Positions 1 to 8,172 of a DNA stretch of 48,898 nucleotides are shown one piece after another; the stretch's first letter is position 1, and each line of letters starts with the position of its first letter. The position numbers were made by a program, and so were the translations under genes. The DNA is from an uncultured Methylobacter sp. GTDB lineage: Bacteria > Pseudomonadota > Gammaproteobacteria > Methylococcales > Methylomonadaceae. The DNA lies in NCBI GenBank assembly GCA_903832775.1, contig CAILCX010000040.1, positions 1-48,898 of the forward strand, in the 5' to 3' direction. The notes beneath the pieces were generated by a model. It was not told where the DNA came from. It saw only the letters and a program-made list of their open reading frames with translations, and made no database searches.

Positions 1-418
1 GAGCGGGGAACTTAGCCGATGAATCTATTGAGGCCGATGTTGGCATATCCTTGGTACCAAATTCTTCAAACATCAACATCTTGGCAGTAAACGGTGTCGC
101 TTGGTTTGCAAGAGGACAATTCGCATTGGGCGTGCCATCGGCGTTCATTGTATTTAAAATCTGTCCTTTAGCATTAACGACTGTAGCCACAGAGCACAGT
201 GGACTAGGAACAGGGACAGCAGCAAGAGTCACCGGATTTACAGTTGCCGTAGGAATATTAAACGCTGCTTCCGCTGTAGTTGCCAAACAACCTGATAATA
301 AGGCGATGGCAACACCTAAAGTGGAAGCGAGTTTAAATTCGCCGGGACGACCAATTTCAATGGCCTCGTGAGTAGTGACATCACCCCGCAGGTTGATGCT
401 GTTATTGATTGTTTTCAT
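1..418 (-). CDS. N-terminal part of a secreted protein (runs off left edge)
   Basis: About 139 codons are visible from an ATG at 418; the gene continues past position 1. An AGGAAG ribosome binding site lies just upstream of the ATG in the gene's direction. The protein starts with about 30 mostly polar residues, then a hydrophobic stretch ending near TTAEAAF, which looks like a signal peptide with an unusually long N-region. The mature part is Ala/Thr/Pro-rich and contains a MLMFEEFG segment followed by Ser-rich sequence. From memory this resembles N-termini of large secreted multicopper oxidases of the MofA type, but no copper-binding motif falls inside the window, so no function is assigned. 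The leader region holds ACTGTAA repeats. Confidence 0.6.
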   Translation of the reverse strand, partial: MKTINNSINLRGDVTTHEAIEIGRPGEFKLASTLGVAIALLSGCLATTAEAAFNIPTATVNPVTLAAVPVPSPLCSVATVVNAKGQILNTMNADGTPNANCPLANQATPFTAKMLMFEEFGTKDMPTSASIDSSAKFPA

Positions 419-732
419 AATAAATTTCTTCCTAATTAAAAAAAGTAATGATTAAAAATGTTAATGCAAAATATCTTTATCTAAAATTCCAAGCTTTCAA
501 TCCATATCTGTTAAGCAGTGGCTACTCGAGGTCAATTACTCTTTATTTACTGCGTCCTTGAACCTTCATCCATGAATAGGGAACTAACATAGGAATGTGT
601 TAAAAGCCTTCAGAACCTTTTATTCCGCCCTACTTAGTACTAAGCAAGTAAGGTGCCAACACTGCTAAGTCTATGTTTTAAATTAAAAGTCTTATTTTTT
701 ATAATGGAATCGACAACAACTTATCATCTAGG

Positions 733-807
733 ACTGTAATATTTTTGATACAAGTACAACGCTATTAGTGATTAAACCTAAGATCGCACTGTAATATTTT
801 TGATACA
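733..807. repeat. 20-base direct repeat, two copies 55 bases apart
   Basis: The 20-base string beginning ACTGTAATATTT and ending GATACA occurs at 733-752 and again at 788-807. The start-to-start spacing of 55 bases is five helical turns. A degenerate third copy, ACTGTAACTTTCTTAATACA, begins near 999. Spaced copies upstream of a gene suggest a protein-binding operator rather than a mobile element. The ACTGTAA core recurs in the array upstream of the ribbon-helix-helix gene at 11.9 kb. Confidence 0.65.
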
Positions 808-1077
808 CACGCAAACGATAAGCCCACATAAAACAAGGTTATCCATGGGCTAATCTGCACTAACCAGCCATTCAGCAATAAAATAAAAAGACCAATTAAA
901 ATAAAATTTATATTTTAAATCAGTATCTTATATTTTAATTTAATTAAATTTATGTTAAATAACTGTTTTTGAAATCCAAAAAACCTGGAATTTATTGAAC
1001 TGTAACTTTCTTAATACAACGGTTTATTTATAACTACACCAAAGAAAAACCAATAATCTCATTAATTATTGTTTTTC

Positions 1078-1272
1078 ATGCAGTTGCAGGAAAAAACCAA
1101 AGTAGATCCCCTTAAAAAAGCGTGCGAGGGTCTTTTAAAAAAAATAAATGAAAAAATAGAAGAATGCCAGGACATATGACAAAAACGGTATATCAAGCAA
1201 GTTTTGGCAGTCGAGGTGTCAGACTGTATAGAATTAGTTGAAGAACAGGGAAGGGTAAGACAGAAGTTTTAA
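1078..1272 (+). pseudogene. Small reading frame interrupted by one in-frame TGA
   Basis: From ATG 1078 the frame encodes a 33-residue, Lys/Glu-rich, coiled-coil-like peptide ending at TGA 1177-1179. The same frame then stays open for 30 more codons (segments VSDCIELVEEQ and RVRQKF) to TAA 1270-1272. Composition on both sides is protein-like. No ribosome binding site is visible. It may be a decayed small gene or chance; no family was recognised. Confidence 0.2.
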
Positions 1273-1282
1273 GCTTGCGGCT

Positions 1283-1311
1283 TATCGGATAGTCTTTTTG
1301 GCTACCCGATA
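1283..1311 (-). terminator. Hairpin downstream of fliS
   Basis: TATCGGATAG (1283-1292) pairs with CTACCCGATA (1302-1311) around a 9-base loop with a single mismatch. It lies about 60 bases past the fliS stop in the direction of transcription. There is no proper U-run, so a terminator role is tentative. Confidence 0.3.
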
Positions 1312-1373
1312 GTTTAATTGGAGGTTATTTCTTTGCTACCAGAACTGCAGCCGTGCGGAGAAAGTGCTTTCGG

Positions 1374-1766
1374 TTAATTCTTGTAAGCATCGGGCATGGC
1401 ATCCCAGCCCATTTTGACTTGCAGCATCAAACCGAATACTTCATCTAATATGGTTTCGTCATTTTTGCTGTTGGCCATCAACAACCGACGAATCATATAG
1501 TCATAAAGATTGTGCAAGTTTTCTGCAATCGCGCCACCGGCTTCTTTATTTAAAGAACCTTGCAAACCACCCACTATATTAATAGCGACACTGATATTCT
1601 GACCTTTAGTGGCAATCTCGTTACGCGCCATGCTGGCTTTTGCAATTGAAATCCTTTCCAGAGCCCCTTCCATCAGCATTTGCACCAGACGATGAGGCGA
1701 TGCGCCCATTACGGAACTACTCACACTCACTTGTTGATATTGTTTAATGGCTGACATTGCATTCAT
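1374..1766 (-). CDS. fliS: Flagellar export chaperone FliS
   Basis: This 130-residue protein matches the FliS family: an N-terminal AIKQYQQV segment, a SPHRLVQMLMEGAL helix and a C-terminal VKMGWDAMPD segment. FliS is a cytoplasmic chaperone that binds flagellin's C-terminal region before export. The frame stays open to 1814, but ATG 1766 is chosen because GAGGA stands 7 bases upstream of it, giving the usual family length. The gene is isolated: its usual partners fliD and fliC are not visible on either side, and the nearest upstream gene is divergent. It is probably transcribed from its own promoter in the 1767-1977 gap. Confidence 0.9.
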   Translation of the reverse strand: MNAMSAIKQYQQVSVSSSVMGASPHRLVQMLMEGALERISIAKASMARNEIATKGQNISVAINIVGGLQGSLNKEAGGAIAENLHNLYDYMIRRLLMANSKNDETILDEVFGLMLQVKMGWDAMPDAYKN

Positions 1767-1977
1767 TTGACTATCCTCATTGATCGATTCATTGCGTTCC
1801 ACTACCTGAAACACCTGTTTACTGTAGCGACAGCTAGAACAAAAACTTTATCTTTGCTTACAAAAGAATTGCCTGGTGCTTGAAGAGAAAGCATAACGCA
1901 AAACCATAAACCCCACAAAACCACTTTGCATGATAAAATAAATAAATATTAAAAATACTGGTTATCAAAAGTTAAAC

Positions 1978-3138
1978 ATGAATCACATTGCCTTAAAAAT
2001 GCTAATGGGCGATAAAGGCAAATATTTCGGTATTGTCATGGGACTAACTTTTGCCTCGTTAATCATGACCCAGCAACCGGCGATATTTTTAGGTCTGATG
2101 TCGCGCTCGTACAGCTTTATTTCCGATGTCGGTTTGCCTGATATTTGGGTCATGGATTCAAAAGTACAGTTTGTTGATGATATCAAGCCTTTACAGGACA
2201 CCGAACTTTATCGGGTGCGCGGCATTTCCGGTGTGGAATGGGCGATGCCGATGTACAAAGGGCTTTTAAAAGCTCGGCTGACCGACGGCACTTTTCAAAC
2301 CTGTAATGTCATCGGTCTTGATGATGCCACTTTAATTGGCGGCCCACCGCTGATGCTGGATGGAAAGCTTGAAGACTTGCGCCGCAGTGATGGCGTTATC
2401 GTTGATATAGATGGAGCCCGAGATAAACTCGGCAAGCCATCCTTAATACCGGGCGGCCAGCCTGTCGCACTTAAAGTCGGTGACAGCCTGGAGTTAAATG
2501 ACCATCGCGCCATTATTGTCGGTATAGCCAAGGTTACCCGCACTTTTCAATCCCAACCGGTGGTTTATACCACCTATTCCCGCGCCAAAAGTTACGCTCC
2601 CCGAGAACGCAAGCTGTTATCTTTTGTTATGGTTAAAGCCAAACAAGGCCAGGACCCAGCCGAATTAACTCGCCGCATCCGCGACAATACCGGTTTGGCG
2701 GCTTATACCCAAGCCGAATTCATGACACTAACTTACGAATACTTCATGCACAACACCGGCATTCCGATCAATTTCGGGATTTCCGTACTCTTGGGCTTTA
2801 TCGTTGGCGCCGCGATTGCCGGCCAGACTTTTTACAATTTTACACTGGAAAACCTGCGTCAATTCGGCGTTCTAAAAGCCATGGGCACCAGCAACTGGAC
2901 CTTGCTACGCATGATTCTGTTGCAGGCGGTTTTAGTGGGCAGTACCGGTTATGGCTTGGGCGTGGGTTTGACAGCCTTGTTTGGTTATTTAATGCGGCAT
3001 TCGATTTTGGCATTTAAATTTCCTTGGCAACTGCTGCTGTTCAGCGGTACCGGCGTTAGTCTGATTTGTGTTTTTGCTGCACTCATCAGCATCTTTAAAG
3101 TCATTCGTCTGGAACCGGCGATTGTGTTTAAAGGCTAA
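1978..3138 (+). CDS. ABC transporter permease, FtsX/DevC-like
   Basis: This 386-residue inner-membrane protein has one N-terminal membrane helix (about residues 17-40), a large extracytoplasmic domain, and three C-terminal helices (about 265-290, 310-340, 350-375). That is the topology of MacB/FtsX-type and DevC permeases. The C-terminal part includes LRQFGVLKAMGTSN, the typical cytoplasmic loop of this superfamily. It starts a run of four genes spaced 3 bases or overlapping by 4. With the ATPase, HlyD-like adaptor and outer-membrane factor it should form a trans-envelope export machine resembling cyanobacterial DevBCA-TolC. The substrate cannot be read from the sequence. Confidence 0.85.
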   Translation: MNHIALKMLMGDKGKYFGIVMGLTFASLIMTQQPAIFLGLMSRSYSFISDVGLPDIWVMDSKVQFVDDIKPLQDTELYRVRGISGVEWAMPMYKGLLKARLTDGTFQTCNVIGLDDATLIGGPPLMLDGKLEDLRRSDGVIVDIDGARDKLGKPSLIPGGQPVALKVGDSLELNDHRAIIVGIAKVTRTFQSQPVVYTTYSRAKSYAPRERKLLSFVMVKAKQGQDPAELTRRIRDNTGLAAYTQAEFMTLTYEYFMHNTGIPINFGISVLLGFIVGAAIAGQTFYNFTLENLRQFGVLKAMGTSNWTLLRMILLQAVLVGSTGYGLGVGLTALFGYLMRHSILAFKFPWQLLLFSGTGVSLICVFAALISIFKVIRLEPAIVFKG

Positions 3139-3141
3139 GCT

Positions 3142-3870
3142 ATGACCAACTCAAGCTTGGCGGTACGCTGCCAAAATGTGCTCAAAGTTTATGATACCGG
3201 CGGGCAAAAAGTAACTGCCCTGAATGGTGTCAATCTGGATATTGCCCAAGGCGAACTGATGATGCTGGTCGGCCCTTCAGGTTGTGGCAAAACCACGTTG
3301 ATTTCTGTAATCGCCGGCATTCTTGATCAGGATAGCGGCTGTTGCGAAGTGTTCGGCGAAGATTTGTTAAGTCTGAGCAACCAGAAAAAACTGGCATTTC
3401 GGGCGCGGAACATCGGTTTTGTTTTTCAGGCCTTTAATCTGTTACCTTCACTTAACGCTGCGGAAAACGTTTCAGTACCGCTACTCATCAACGGTATAAA
3501 ACGCGTCGAAGCCGAACGCAAAGCTGTCGCCGTACTGGAACAAGTCGGCCTGGGTAACCGGATCAAAGCGTTACCCTCCGAGCTTTCCGGCGGTCAGCAA
3601 CAACGTGTCGCTATTGCCCGTGCGTTGATTCATAATCCAAAACTGATTGTTTGCGACGAACCGACCAGCTCTCTGGATCATGAAACCGGCCGTAATGTGA
3701 TGAACTTGCTAAAGGAAGTCGCTTTACATCAGGACAGAACTTTGGTGATCGTCACCCATGATGCCCGAATTTTTGAATTCGCTGATCGCATAGCGAAAAT
3801 GGATGACGGCCATATTATTGAAGTCAATAAAATAAACGCACCTGATAATCTCACCCCTGAGCTGATATGA
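3142..3870 (+). CDS. ABC transporter ATP-binding protein (LolD/MacB/DevA-like)
   Basis: This 242-residue ATPase has a Walker A GPSGCGKT near residue 44, Q-loop VFQAFNL, signature LSGGQQQRVAIARAL, Walker B LIVCDEPTSSLD and H-switch VTHD. The domain order and length match MacB/LolD/DevA-type cytoplasmic ATPases that drive mechanotransmission rather than pore transport. It starts 3 bases after the permease stop, and its stop overlaps the adaptor start by 4 bases (ATGA), indicating translational coupling. Confidence 0.92.
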   Translation: MTNSSLAVRCQNVLKVYDTGGQKVTALNGVNLDIAQGELMMLVGPSGCGKTTLISVIAGILDQDSGCCEVFGEDLLSLSNQKKLAFRARNIGFVFQAFNLLPSLNAAENVSVPLLINGIKRVEAERKAVAVLEQVGLGNRIKALPSELSGGQQQRVAIARALIHNPKLIVCDEPTSSLDHETGRNVMNLLKEVALHQDRTLVIVTHDARIFEFADRIAKMDDGHIIEVNKINAPDNLTPELI

Positions 3871-4826
3871 AAATCAAATACCTACTTCCCATACTCGCTG
3901 CAGCCGGATTCGTTTTTGCTATTTATACGGTTATCAAGGGCAACAAGCCCATACCGGTTGCTCCGGCAGTTGCCGAACCTGCTTCTGCACCCTTTAAATT
4001 ATTTATTGCCGGTTCCGGGATCATCGAACCCAAAAGCCGTAACATCGCCATTGGCACGCCTTTGCCTGGCATCGTTAAGACCTTGTCCGTTAAGGTTGGC
4101 GATAAAGTCAAAATAAAAACGCCGCTGTTTTACCTTGATGACCGTGACACTCAGGCCGAACTGGCGGTCAAACGCGCAGATCTGGCCAAGGCTCAGGCAG
4201 CCATTAACGAAGCCCAAGCGTCACGCAAAGACACCCAATCGCTAAGCGATCTTGCCGAAGCGGTAACCGACCGTCGCGCCATTAGTTCCGAAGAACTGCT
4301 TAGACGACGCAACGCACTGCAAATTAGTACCGCCAAACTGAAATCTGCCGAAGCGCAGGTGCAACAAGCCGAAGCCGCAGTGCTCAGTACGCAAACTACG
4401 CTAGCCCGACTCGTTGTTCAGTCGCCCATAGAAGGCGAGATACTGCAAGTCAATATCCGCCCCGGCGAATTTGCCCCGGCCGGCACTTTGAATACTCCGC
4501 TGCTGGTACTCGGCAATCTGGATCAATTGTATGTGCGGGTTGACATTGATGAAAATGATGCCTGGCGTTTTGATAAAAACAGCAAAGCCGTGGCTTTTTT
4601 GCGCGGCAATCGCAATTTCAAAGTCGATTTAACGCCGGCTTATGTTGAGCCTTTCGTAGTGCCTAAAAAATCACTGACCGGCGACAGCACCGAACGGGTT
4701 GATACCCGCGTCTTGCAGGCTTTGTACAGTTTTGAACGTAGTCAATTGCCAGTTTATGTTGGGCAACAAATGGATGTGTTTATTGAATCCAGGGATTCTT
4801 CCGGTAATGAAGGCACTGGTTTATGA
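3867..4826 (+). CDS. HlyD/DevB-type periplasmic adaptor protein
   Basis: This 319-residue protein has a single N-terminal hydrophobic anchor (about residues 5-22), then a lipoyl-like half motif (GIIEPKSRNIAIGTPLPG), an Ala/Gln/Glu-rich coiled-coil hairpin (about 100-175), a second lipoyl-like half (VVQSPIEGEILQVN) and a beta-barrel domain. This is the membrane-fusion protein architecture linking an inner-membrane ABC pump to an outer-membrane factor. Both ends overlap the neighbours by 4 bases, so it is made in fixed ratio with the pump. DevB and MacA are the closest functional models. Confidence 0.88.
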   Translation: MKIKYLLPILAAAGFVFAIYTVIKGNKPIPVAPAVAEPASAPFKLFIAGSGIIEPKSRNIAIGTPLPGIVKTLSVKVGDKVKIKTPLFYLDDRDTQAELAVKRADLAKAQAAINEAQASRKDTQSLSDLAEAVTDRRAISSEELLRRRNALQISTAKLKSAEAQVQQAEAAVLSTQTTLARLVVQSPIEGEILQVNIRPGEFAPAGTLNTPLLVLGNLDQLYVRVDIDENDAWRFDKNSKAVAFLRGNRNFKVDLTPAYVEPFVVPKKSLTGDSTERVDTRVLQALYSFERSQLPVYVGQQMDVFIESRDSSGNEGTGL

Positions 4827-6310
4827 TTATACGAGTAATTTTGCCAAGCTTTGCCGTCCTGCTAGCTGGCTGCTTTGCAGTCGGCCCGGACTACAAACCG
4901 CCAGCAATGCAGATTCCGCAACACTGGACTGAAACGGCAGGCGCTTCCCTTTCTCCAGCAAAGCAAACCAATGAAACTCAAGCCGACAAATGGTGGAAAT
5001 CGTTCAATGATCCAATCCTCGACAAACTGATCAGCGAAGCATTAACATCAAATCTGAATTTAAAAATCGCCCTGGAACGGGTGAAAGACGCACGGATATT
5101 GCGCGCCGCCACCATTGCCGCAGGCTTGCCCAGCTTGACGGCGAAAAGCAATGTCAGCAGACGCTTTAATAACTCGTCTTCCTCGCAATCCGGTAGTTCC
5201 GGCTCTGCAATCGGCGGTTCAGGGGTTGGCAATCAACTGATTAATATTTTCTCGCTGGGCTTTGACGCGCAATGGGAACTGGATTTTTTTGGCGGTATCC
5301 GGCGTGCGGTCGAAGCCGCTGACGCAACCATTGATACCGAAGTTGAAAATAGTCGTGACGTGTTGATTACTTTGCTGGGCGATGTAGCACGCAACTACAT
5401 TGAGCTGCGTGCAAATCAACAACTATTGGCAATAAGCCGGCAAGATTTACTCGCTCAGCAGGACACACTTGCCTTGACGCAAATCCGGCAACAATCAGGA
5501 CTTGCCAGCATGCTTGACGTAACCCAGGCTCAGGCTCAAATTGCCACAACCGAAGCCCAGTTGCCCAACTATGAAAAAACCATCAAGCAATCGATACACG
5601 CATTGAGCGTGTTGCTCGGTAAAGAACCCGGCGCGCTAGTCCCGCAATTGACTCAGACTGGACTTATCCCAACCGTTTCAACACAGCTGACAAGCAATCT
5701 CCCCTCAGAATTATTAAAACGCAGACCGGATATACGTCTCGCCGAACGCCGACTGGCTGTTGCCAATGCCTCAGTGGGTATTGCTACCGCAGAGCTGTAT
5801 CCAAAAGTCAATCTGGCCGCTTTCATCGGCTTGCAAAATAGCAAAATCACCGACTTTACCCCGATCGGCAAATCCTGGTCTTCAGCCGCTTCTTTAACCA
5901 TGCCGATCTTTAACTGGGGAAAACTAAACGCAAATATCAACAGCAAAAAGACCCAGTTTGAACAAGCCTTTCTAAGTTATAAAGCCACCGTATTATCGTC
6001 CTTTCAGGAAGTTGAAGATGCGCTAATCGCAAACAGTCAAGAACAGGATCGTCATAAAGCGCTAGCGCAAGCGGTGGCCGCCAATCAAACCGCCGTACAA
6101 CTGGCAACCGAGCGTTACCAAAAAGGTTTAACGGCATTTTTGGATGTGCTGGAAAGTCAAAAAGCGCTGTATCAGGCCCAAAGTTTATTGATTACTAGCG
6201 AAGCCCAGCTTTCCAGCAACCGGATTGCCTTATATAAAGCGCTGGGCGGGGGTTGGCAAACCGAGCTCATCGTAAATGATGCCACCCAATCACCGGTTAT
6301 GGTTTTTTAA
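4823..6310 (+). CDS. NodT-family outer-membrane efflux lipoprotein
   Basis: This 495-residue protein begins with a lipoprotein signal whose lipobox is LLAGC (cysteine at about residue 17), followed by AVGPDYKPP, the hallmark N-terminus of the NodT/OprM outer-membrane factor family. Two tandem OEP domains are seen, with GFDAQWELDFFGG and ERRLAVANASVGIATAELYP segments typical of the family, and a late RYQKGLTAFLDVLESQ motif. It is the exit duct for the upstream ABC pump. NodT proteins more often accompany RND pumps; here the adjoining pump is ABC-type. Confidence 0.92.
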   Translation: MIIRVILPSFAVLLAGCFAVGPDYKPPAMQIPQHWTETAGASLSPAKQTNETQADKWWKSFNDPILDKLISEALTSNLNLKIALERVKDARILRAATIAAGLPSLTAKSNVSRRFNNSSSSQSGSSGSAIGGSGVGNQLINIFSLGFDAQWELDFFGGIRRAVEAADATIDTEVENSRDVLITLLGDVARNYIELRANQQLLAISRQDLLAQQDTLALTQIRQQSGLASMLDVTQAQAQIATTEAQLPNYEKTIKQSIHALSVLLGKEPGALVPQLTQTGLIPTVSTQLTSNLPSELLKRRPDIRLAERRLAVANASVGIATAELYPKVNLAAFIGLQNSKITDFTPIGKSWSSAASLTMPIFNWGKLNANINSKKTQFEQAFLSYKATVLSSFQEVEDALIANSQEQDRHKALAQAVAANQTAVQLATERYQKGLTAFLDVLESQKALYQAQSLLITSEAQLSSNRIALYKALGGGWQTELIVNDATQSPVMVF

Positions 6311-6344
6311 TCGGTTACCTACGCAATAAAATCAGGAGTACAAA

Positions 6345-6899
6345 ATGGAAACGCCACTATTAGTTAAAGTATGGGATCTCCCGCTTAGGATTTTTCACTG
6401 GCTGTTGGTTGCGGGTTTTTTTATCGCTTACCTGACAGAAGATGAGCTCTTAGACGTTCATGTTTGGGCTGGATACCTGGTAACCGGTTTATTGGTCTTT
6501 AGAATAATCTGGGGATTCATCGGCAATGACTACGCCCGATTCTCCAATTTTGTATGCAGTCCTATTAAGTCAATCGCTTATCTTAAAGACCTTGTCGCCT
6601 TAAAAACCAAGCGATATCTCGGACACAATCCGGCAGGAGCAGCGATGATTATCTTATTGCTAATTAGCTTGTTAATGACCGTAAGTACCGGCTTTGCAGT
6701 TTATGGCGCTGACCAAGCAGCCGGCCCGTTAGCGGCAATAGGCCCAGCCAACGAAAAAATGTGGGAAGAATTGCATGAGTTTTTCGCCAACTTTACCTTG
6801 GTACTGGTTGCGATACATATCTTAGGCGTGATTCTTGAAAGCTATATACACCATGAAAATCTGCTTCGAGCCATGATTCATGGGTTTAAGAAAAAATAA
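6345..6899 (+). CDS. Cytochrome b561-like di-heme membrane protein
   Basis: This 184-residue protein has four predicted membrane helices and the layout of the bacterial b561/Ni-Fe-hydrogenase cytochrome b family. Candidate heme ligands are His in FHWLL (helix 1), His in DVHVWAGY (helix 2), and His in ELHEFF and AIHILG (last helix). It would pass electrons between quinones and a periplasmic partner. It starts 34 bases after the efflux operon with a plausible AGGAG site upstream, so read-through co-expression is possible. No hydrogenase or c-type cytochrome partner is adjacent. Confidence 0.82.
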   Translation: METPLLVKVWDLPLRIFHWLLVAGFFIAYLTEDELLDVHVWAGYLVTGLLVFRIIWGFIGNDYARFSNFVCSPIKSIAYLKDLVALKTKRYLGHNPAGAAMIILLLISLLMTVSTGFAVYGADQAAGPLAAIGPANEKMWEELHEFFANFTLVLVAIHILGVILESYIHHENLLRAMIHGFKKK

Positions 6900-6918
6900 A
6901 TCTTTAAAATCCAGCCAC

Positions 6919-6947
6919 GTTGGGTTGCCACAATTTAGCAACCCGAC
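6919..6947 (+). terminator. Hairpin after the export/cytochrome operon
   Basis: GTTGGGTTGC (6919-6928) pairs with GCAACCCGAC (6938-6947) across a 9-base loop with one wobble. It sits 20 bases past the cytochrome stop. No U-run follows, so it may need Rho or merely stabilise the 3' end. Confidence 0.4.
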
Positions 6948-7031
6948 AGCTAGAATACTGCCGAAGTAAGAAGGCATATCATCTCGTGTTTGATGCGCTT
7001 CATGATGTTCAGTAACGATCGGTCTTTAGTG

Positions 7032-7880
7032 CTAATCATTAAACACCGCATCCAAAGTGCTTGCCTCCAGCAATCGATCGGACCATTGTTCTAATTGATC
7101 TTGTGTAGCTTGTTGTAAACGTTTTTTTACCAGCTCCGGTAATTCGCCAAAGCGTCGTGTCAGCATACGTTGCAATAAAATTTGCTCGCCTTCTTGACGA
7201 CCTTCTTGACGTCCTTTACGCTCGCCTTCTTGCCGCTCTTCTTCGGCAATTTCCTGATAAAAACGGGTTTGTTTTAATTCTATTTCATTTAAAGCTAACA
7301 TGGTTTTAATCTCCTCCCGACTCAAACGGGGTAATTTGTAGACCAAAATGGTTTCGATAAAATCCAGTCCATCTGTACCATAAACGTCTCGTCGCTCAGC
7401 AAGTTTTCGGGCCAGGAGTATTGCCTGTTGCTCCTGGCTGGCAATCAAACGGATCAATTCAAGTGGTGGCGTCAGTTCCGCACAGTCCAGATAATCTTCC
7501 AGATAAATCCTCCGCAACTGCGGTAAATCCATGAATGGTTTGAAGGCAAGGTTAGCATGTTTTTCTGTTTTACGCGTCGGGTAAATCACTAACGCAAGCC
7601 ACGAATAATTGGGCTTATGCAGGCGTAAATACAAGGTTATTTGACTGAACAACCGGTCATAAAAATCATTGTCCGGCTGATATTGCACTTCAACAAAGAT
7701 CAACGGTTGCTCTGTGTTATCTGCAATCGGAGTAAATAAACCATCCAGACGAAACGCGGTCTGTTTGATTTCTTCCGACCCAAAACGATAACTCTCGCTA
7801 CGGTATTCGAGTCCGAGTAACTCCAAAGCCAGTTTTGGCCAACGCTGAAATAATCGGTAAAACAGAGTGTCGGTTTTCAT
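7032..7880 (-). CDS. DUF2887 / Rpn-like PD-(D/E)XK nuclease-fold protein
   Basis: The N-terminal half (about residues 1-100) carries the degenerate PD-(D/E)XK core seen in DUF2887 and Rpn (transposase_31-related) proteins: Asp in RLDGLF and Glu/Gln in FVEVQYQ. A charged tail follows with the repeated EGxxEG pattern (EGERKGRQEGRQEGEQ) that is common in this family. Such proteins occur as multicopy families in cyanobacteria and proteobacteria; some Rpn members are recombination-promoting nucleases. The frame is open to 7901, but ATG 7880 is preferred because GGTGG lies just upstream and the conserved MKTDTLFYRLF begins there. An inverted repeat straddles the upstream region. Confidence 0.8.
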   Translation of the reverse strand: MKTDTLFYRLFQRWPKLALELLGLEYRSESYRFGSEEIKQTAFRLDGLFTPIADNTEQPLIFVEVQYQPDNDFYDRLFSQITLYLRLHKPNYSWLALVIYPTRKTEKHANLAFKPFMDLPQLRRIYLEDYLDCAELTPPLELIRLIASQEQQAILLARKLAERRDVYGTDGLDFIETILVYKLPRLSREEIKTMLALNEIELKQTRFYQEIAEEERQEGERKGRQEGRQEGEQILLQRMLTRRFGELPELVKKRLQQATQDQLEQWSDRLLEASTLDAVFND

Positions 7881-7898
7881 TGCACCACCAACGATCCT

Positions 7899-7951
7899 CA
7901 TGGTTTCAATATAGCAGAAATAGATACAGCGTCCTATATTGAAATGCCATG
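7899..7951. repeat. Inverted repeat at the 5' end of the DUF2887 gene
   Basis: CATGGTTTCAATATAG (7899-7914) is matched by CTATATTGAAATGCCATG (7934-7951), its reverse complement apart from a 2-base insertion. A third related half-site, CATGGTTTCAGTAT, lies at 8025-8038. It could be an operator, a terminal fragment of a small mobile element, or a hairpin in the leader RNA. Confidence 0.5.
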
Positions 7952-8172
7952 AAACAGTCTTGAATGATTAAGATAAATACGCCCCTGACCGAGTTATTTT
8001 GCCCACGTTACAGCTAACACTCTGCATGGTTTCAGTATGGAAGTCGATCAACAAAGCTTTTATCTTGCTTGCCCAAGCTTTTTTGTCGGCTGTTGTTGCC
8101 TAAAAGCTGGACACTGTTGCTAATAGGCCGAAGCGTCAGCGTTTATGCTTCAGCCTTCAAGCAATTAACTGC

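Larger units (their letters stand above)
419..1373. other. AT-rich intergenic region of about 950 bases
   Basis: No convincing intact gene is present. The region holds three ACTGTAA-type elements (733, 788, 998), a perfect 12-base palindrome CTTAGTACTAAG at 633-644, long A/T runs around 900-960, a short stop-interrupted reading frame at 1078-1272, and a hairpin at 1283-1311. It contains the upstream region of the leftward secreted-protein gene and the downstream region of fliS. Confidence 0.6.

Noticed and set aside
51-371. Plus-strand open frame at the left edge
   Set aside because: It is antisense to the leftward secreted-protein gene, which has a good ribosome binding site, signal peptide and sensible composition.
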